Shown: one piece after another, positions 19,789 to 21,140 of the stretch
Position numbering within the stretch: the stretch's first letter is position 1
How the letters are laid out: every line of letters begins with the position of its first letter
Assembly (NCBI GenBank): GCA_023428295.1
Contig: JAEYYV010000261.1
Span: 1 to 21,140 of the forward strand
Origin: Pseudomonadota bacterium
GTDB lineage: Bacteria; Myxococcota_A; Polyangia; Haliangiales; Haliangiaceae
Length of the DNA: 21,140 bases
Reading direction: 5' to 3'
Made by a program: the position numbers and the translations under genes
Notes under the pieces: generated by a model
The model's input: only the letters and a program-made list of their open reading frames with translations
The model's database searches: none
What the model was told of the DNA's origin: nothing

Positions 19789-21140
19789 CTAGGTGATCGA
19801 CTTGAACTTCAGGTTCGTCTTGCCGAGCGTGATGACGTCGTTGTCGACGAGCTCGTGCTTGTTCACTTTGCGATCGTTCACGTAGCAGCCGTTCGTCGAG
19901 TTGTTGTCCTCGAGAACAAAGCCCTGCGGCGAGCAGTGGATCTTGCAGTGATCGGTGCTCATGAAGCCGTCGTTGATCACGATGTCCGAGTTGGACTGCG
20001 TGCCGATCTTCGTGCCGCTCGAGCGAAGCTTGTGCGTCTTGAACGCGTCCGCGCCGTTGAGCGGAACGAGCCAACCGACGACGGGGAAGCCGTCTTCGCT
20101 CGCGTTCGCGTTGAACATGACCGTCTTGACCGGTCCCATCGGCTTGGGCGGCTCGGCCGGCATGCCGGGCGGACCCGCCACGGGCATCACCGGCATCGGC
20201 ATCGGCGCCGGCGCTTCTTTCTTACCGGACACCGCCGCGATGATGACGATGAGGAGCAAGAGGCCGACGACACCGACGATGACGATCCACCACGGGAAGC
20301 TCGAGCTCGACGGCGGGCTCCACTTCGGCGCCAGCGTGAGCGTGACGGGCTCTTGCTCTTCCTTGTCGATCTTGAGCACGAGGTCGTGCGACTTCTCGTC
20401 CCACTTGAAGCCCTGCTTCGTCTTCTTGTCGTAGCCGGGGAACGTCAAGTAGTAGCGATCCGCCATGCGGAGCAAGATGCCTTTGATCGCCGCAGCGATG
20501 CCCTCGGCGTTGGTCACCGTCTGGGTCTGCGTGATCATCCTCGTGATGAGGTTCGCCGGATCCGAGAGCTGACCTTTGTAGATGATCGCGAACGTCTGGA
20601 TGTTCTGCTGCTGCGCTTCCTTCTTGAGGTTCGCGAGCGCCGCCGGCGCGCTGTCGGGGTTGGAGTCGTTACCGTCGCAGACGACGATGAGCGCCTTGCG
20701 CGAGGCCGTGACGTTCTTCAGCTCGGCGACGGCGAGCGAGATGCCCTCCACCATCGAGGTGCCGATCTTCTTGTAGTAGTCCTTCTGCGAGCCGAGCGCT
20801 TCGGCGTTGATGGCGCCGAGCGGGCCCATCGCGACCTTCACTTCGGGCTTGTCCGCGTACGAGATCAGGATGCCCTTGCTTCCCGCGGGACCTGCGGTCG
20901 CGAACGGCACTTCCTGGAGCGCGGTCTTCAGGTTCTTCAAGATGCCGAGGTAGCGGGACGGGCTGTCCTCGGGCTCGATGTCATCGTTACCGATCCACAC
21001 CTCTTGGCCGTTGATGACGAGCGCGACCGCGATGGTCTCGCCACCCGCCGTGAACGGACGGAGGCTCGACGCCTTCACGATCACCGGCGGCTTGGCGGTC
21101 GGCTCGGTGAGCGTGAACTTGTCCTGCGGCAGGTTGGCGC
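19789..21140 (-). CDS. vWA-like / TM / FHA protein, N-terminus beyond window
   Basis: The frame is open to the right edge (about 450 codons visible), so the true start and any signal peptide are not seen; the GTG at 21084 is probably internal. A vWA-like alpha/beta domain covers bases about 20420-21080. It keeps the MIDAS threonine ('KIGTSMVEG') and aspartate ('VVCDGND'), but the first DxSxS motif reads NGQEV. One transmembrane helix ('WWIVIVGVVGLLLLIVIIAA') follows. Then a Pro/Met-rich linker with 'AGPPGMPAE' and 'PVKTVMFN' leads into a C-terminal FHA domain ('IGTQSNSDIVI', 'MSTDHCKI', 'NNSTNGCYVN'). The FHA arginine after IG is Thr. The vWA part would be outside and the FHA part inside the cytoplasm. 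It is the first visible gene of the operon and may couple an outside signal to phosphopeptide binding. Confidence 0.88.
   Translation of the reverse strand, partial: ANLPQDKFTLTEPTAKPPVIVKASSLRPFTAGGETIAVALVINGQEVWIGNDDIEPEDSPSRYLGILKNLKTALQEVPFATAGPAGSKGILISYADKPEVKVAMGPLGAINAEALGSQKDYYKKIGTSMVEGISLAVAELKNVTASRKALIVVCDGNDSNPDSAPAALANLKKEAQQQNIQTFAIIYKGQLSDPANLITRMITQTQTVTNAEGIAAAIKGILLRMADRYYLTFPGYDKKTKQGFKWDEKSHDLVLKIDKEEQEPVTLTLAPKWSPPSSSSFPWWIVIVGVVGLLLLIVIIAAVSGKKEAPAPMPMPVMPVAGPPGMPAEPPKPMGPVKTVMFNANASEDGFPVVGWLVPLNGADAFKTHKLRSSGTKIGTQSNSDIVINDGFMSTDHCKIHCSPQGFVLEDNNSTNGCYVNDRKVNKHELVDNDVITLGKTNLKFKSIT

Overview
The window reads as a GC-rich, gene-dense segment of a myxobacterium-like chromosome (Myxococcota or a relative). 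This is inferred from the strong G/C third-position bias, the many lipoproteins and TPR proteins of unknown role, a Pkn-type Ser/Thr kinase with a PP2C phosphatase, three FHA-domain proteins, and several GTG starts. I ran no search, so the taxon is an inference. Both outer genes are cut by the window edges. No tRNA, rRNA, CRISPR, phage or IS gene was seen, and no gap longer than 300 bases lacks a gene.

Left part (1-4627). A partial lipoprotein gene on the minus strand shares its start codon with the divergent endonuclease III gene (nth). nth opens a tightly overlapped plus-strand chain of nth, a Nudix hydrolase, a lysine 2,3-aminomutase-like radical SAM enzyme and epoxyqueuosine reductase (queG). 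A small cytochrome c lipoprotein converges on queG. The first 17 bases closely resemble the Tn5/Nextera mosaic end and may be an assembly-edge artefact.

Middle part (4683-9879, plus strand). Two tandem paralogous lipoproteins are followed by a chain of three genes: a membrane-anchored Ser/Thr kinase, an unknown acidic protein, and a soluble PP2C phosphatase. Kinase and phosphatase would form a reversible phosphorylation pair. The kinase has a Gly/Met/Pro-rich linker containing four copies of a K-T-hydrophobic motif that could be phospho-threonine docking sites. After this come a minus-strand TPR/membrane protein and a plus-strand DNRLRE-type lipoprotein.

Right part (11593-21140, minus strand). 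Ten same-strand genes with small gaps run, in transcription order: vWA-like/TM/FHA protein (partial), TM/zinc-ribbon/FHA protein, FHA/coiled-coil protein of 944 aa, Ycf46-type AAA+ ATPase, DUF1257 (Ycf35-like), DUF2997, DUF4157 (HELTH) protein, pentapeptide-repeat protein, unknown Ala/Pro-rich protein, TPR protein. The Ycf46-DUF1257-DUF2997 core is known from plastids and cyanobacteria. Here it sits with three phosphopeptide-binding modules, 6.4 kb from a kinase/phosphatase pair whose low-complexity linker resembles that of the FHA proteins. The best candidate for an undescribed system is therefore a phosphorylation-gated AAA+ remodelling assembly.

Regulation. Several transcription-unit heads carry TANNNT exactly 6 (once 7) bases before the start codon, with no Shine-Dalgarno sequence. 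This suggests leaderless transcripts, whereas several internal genes have a clear Shine-Dalgarno or overlap the preceding stop codon.
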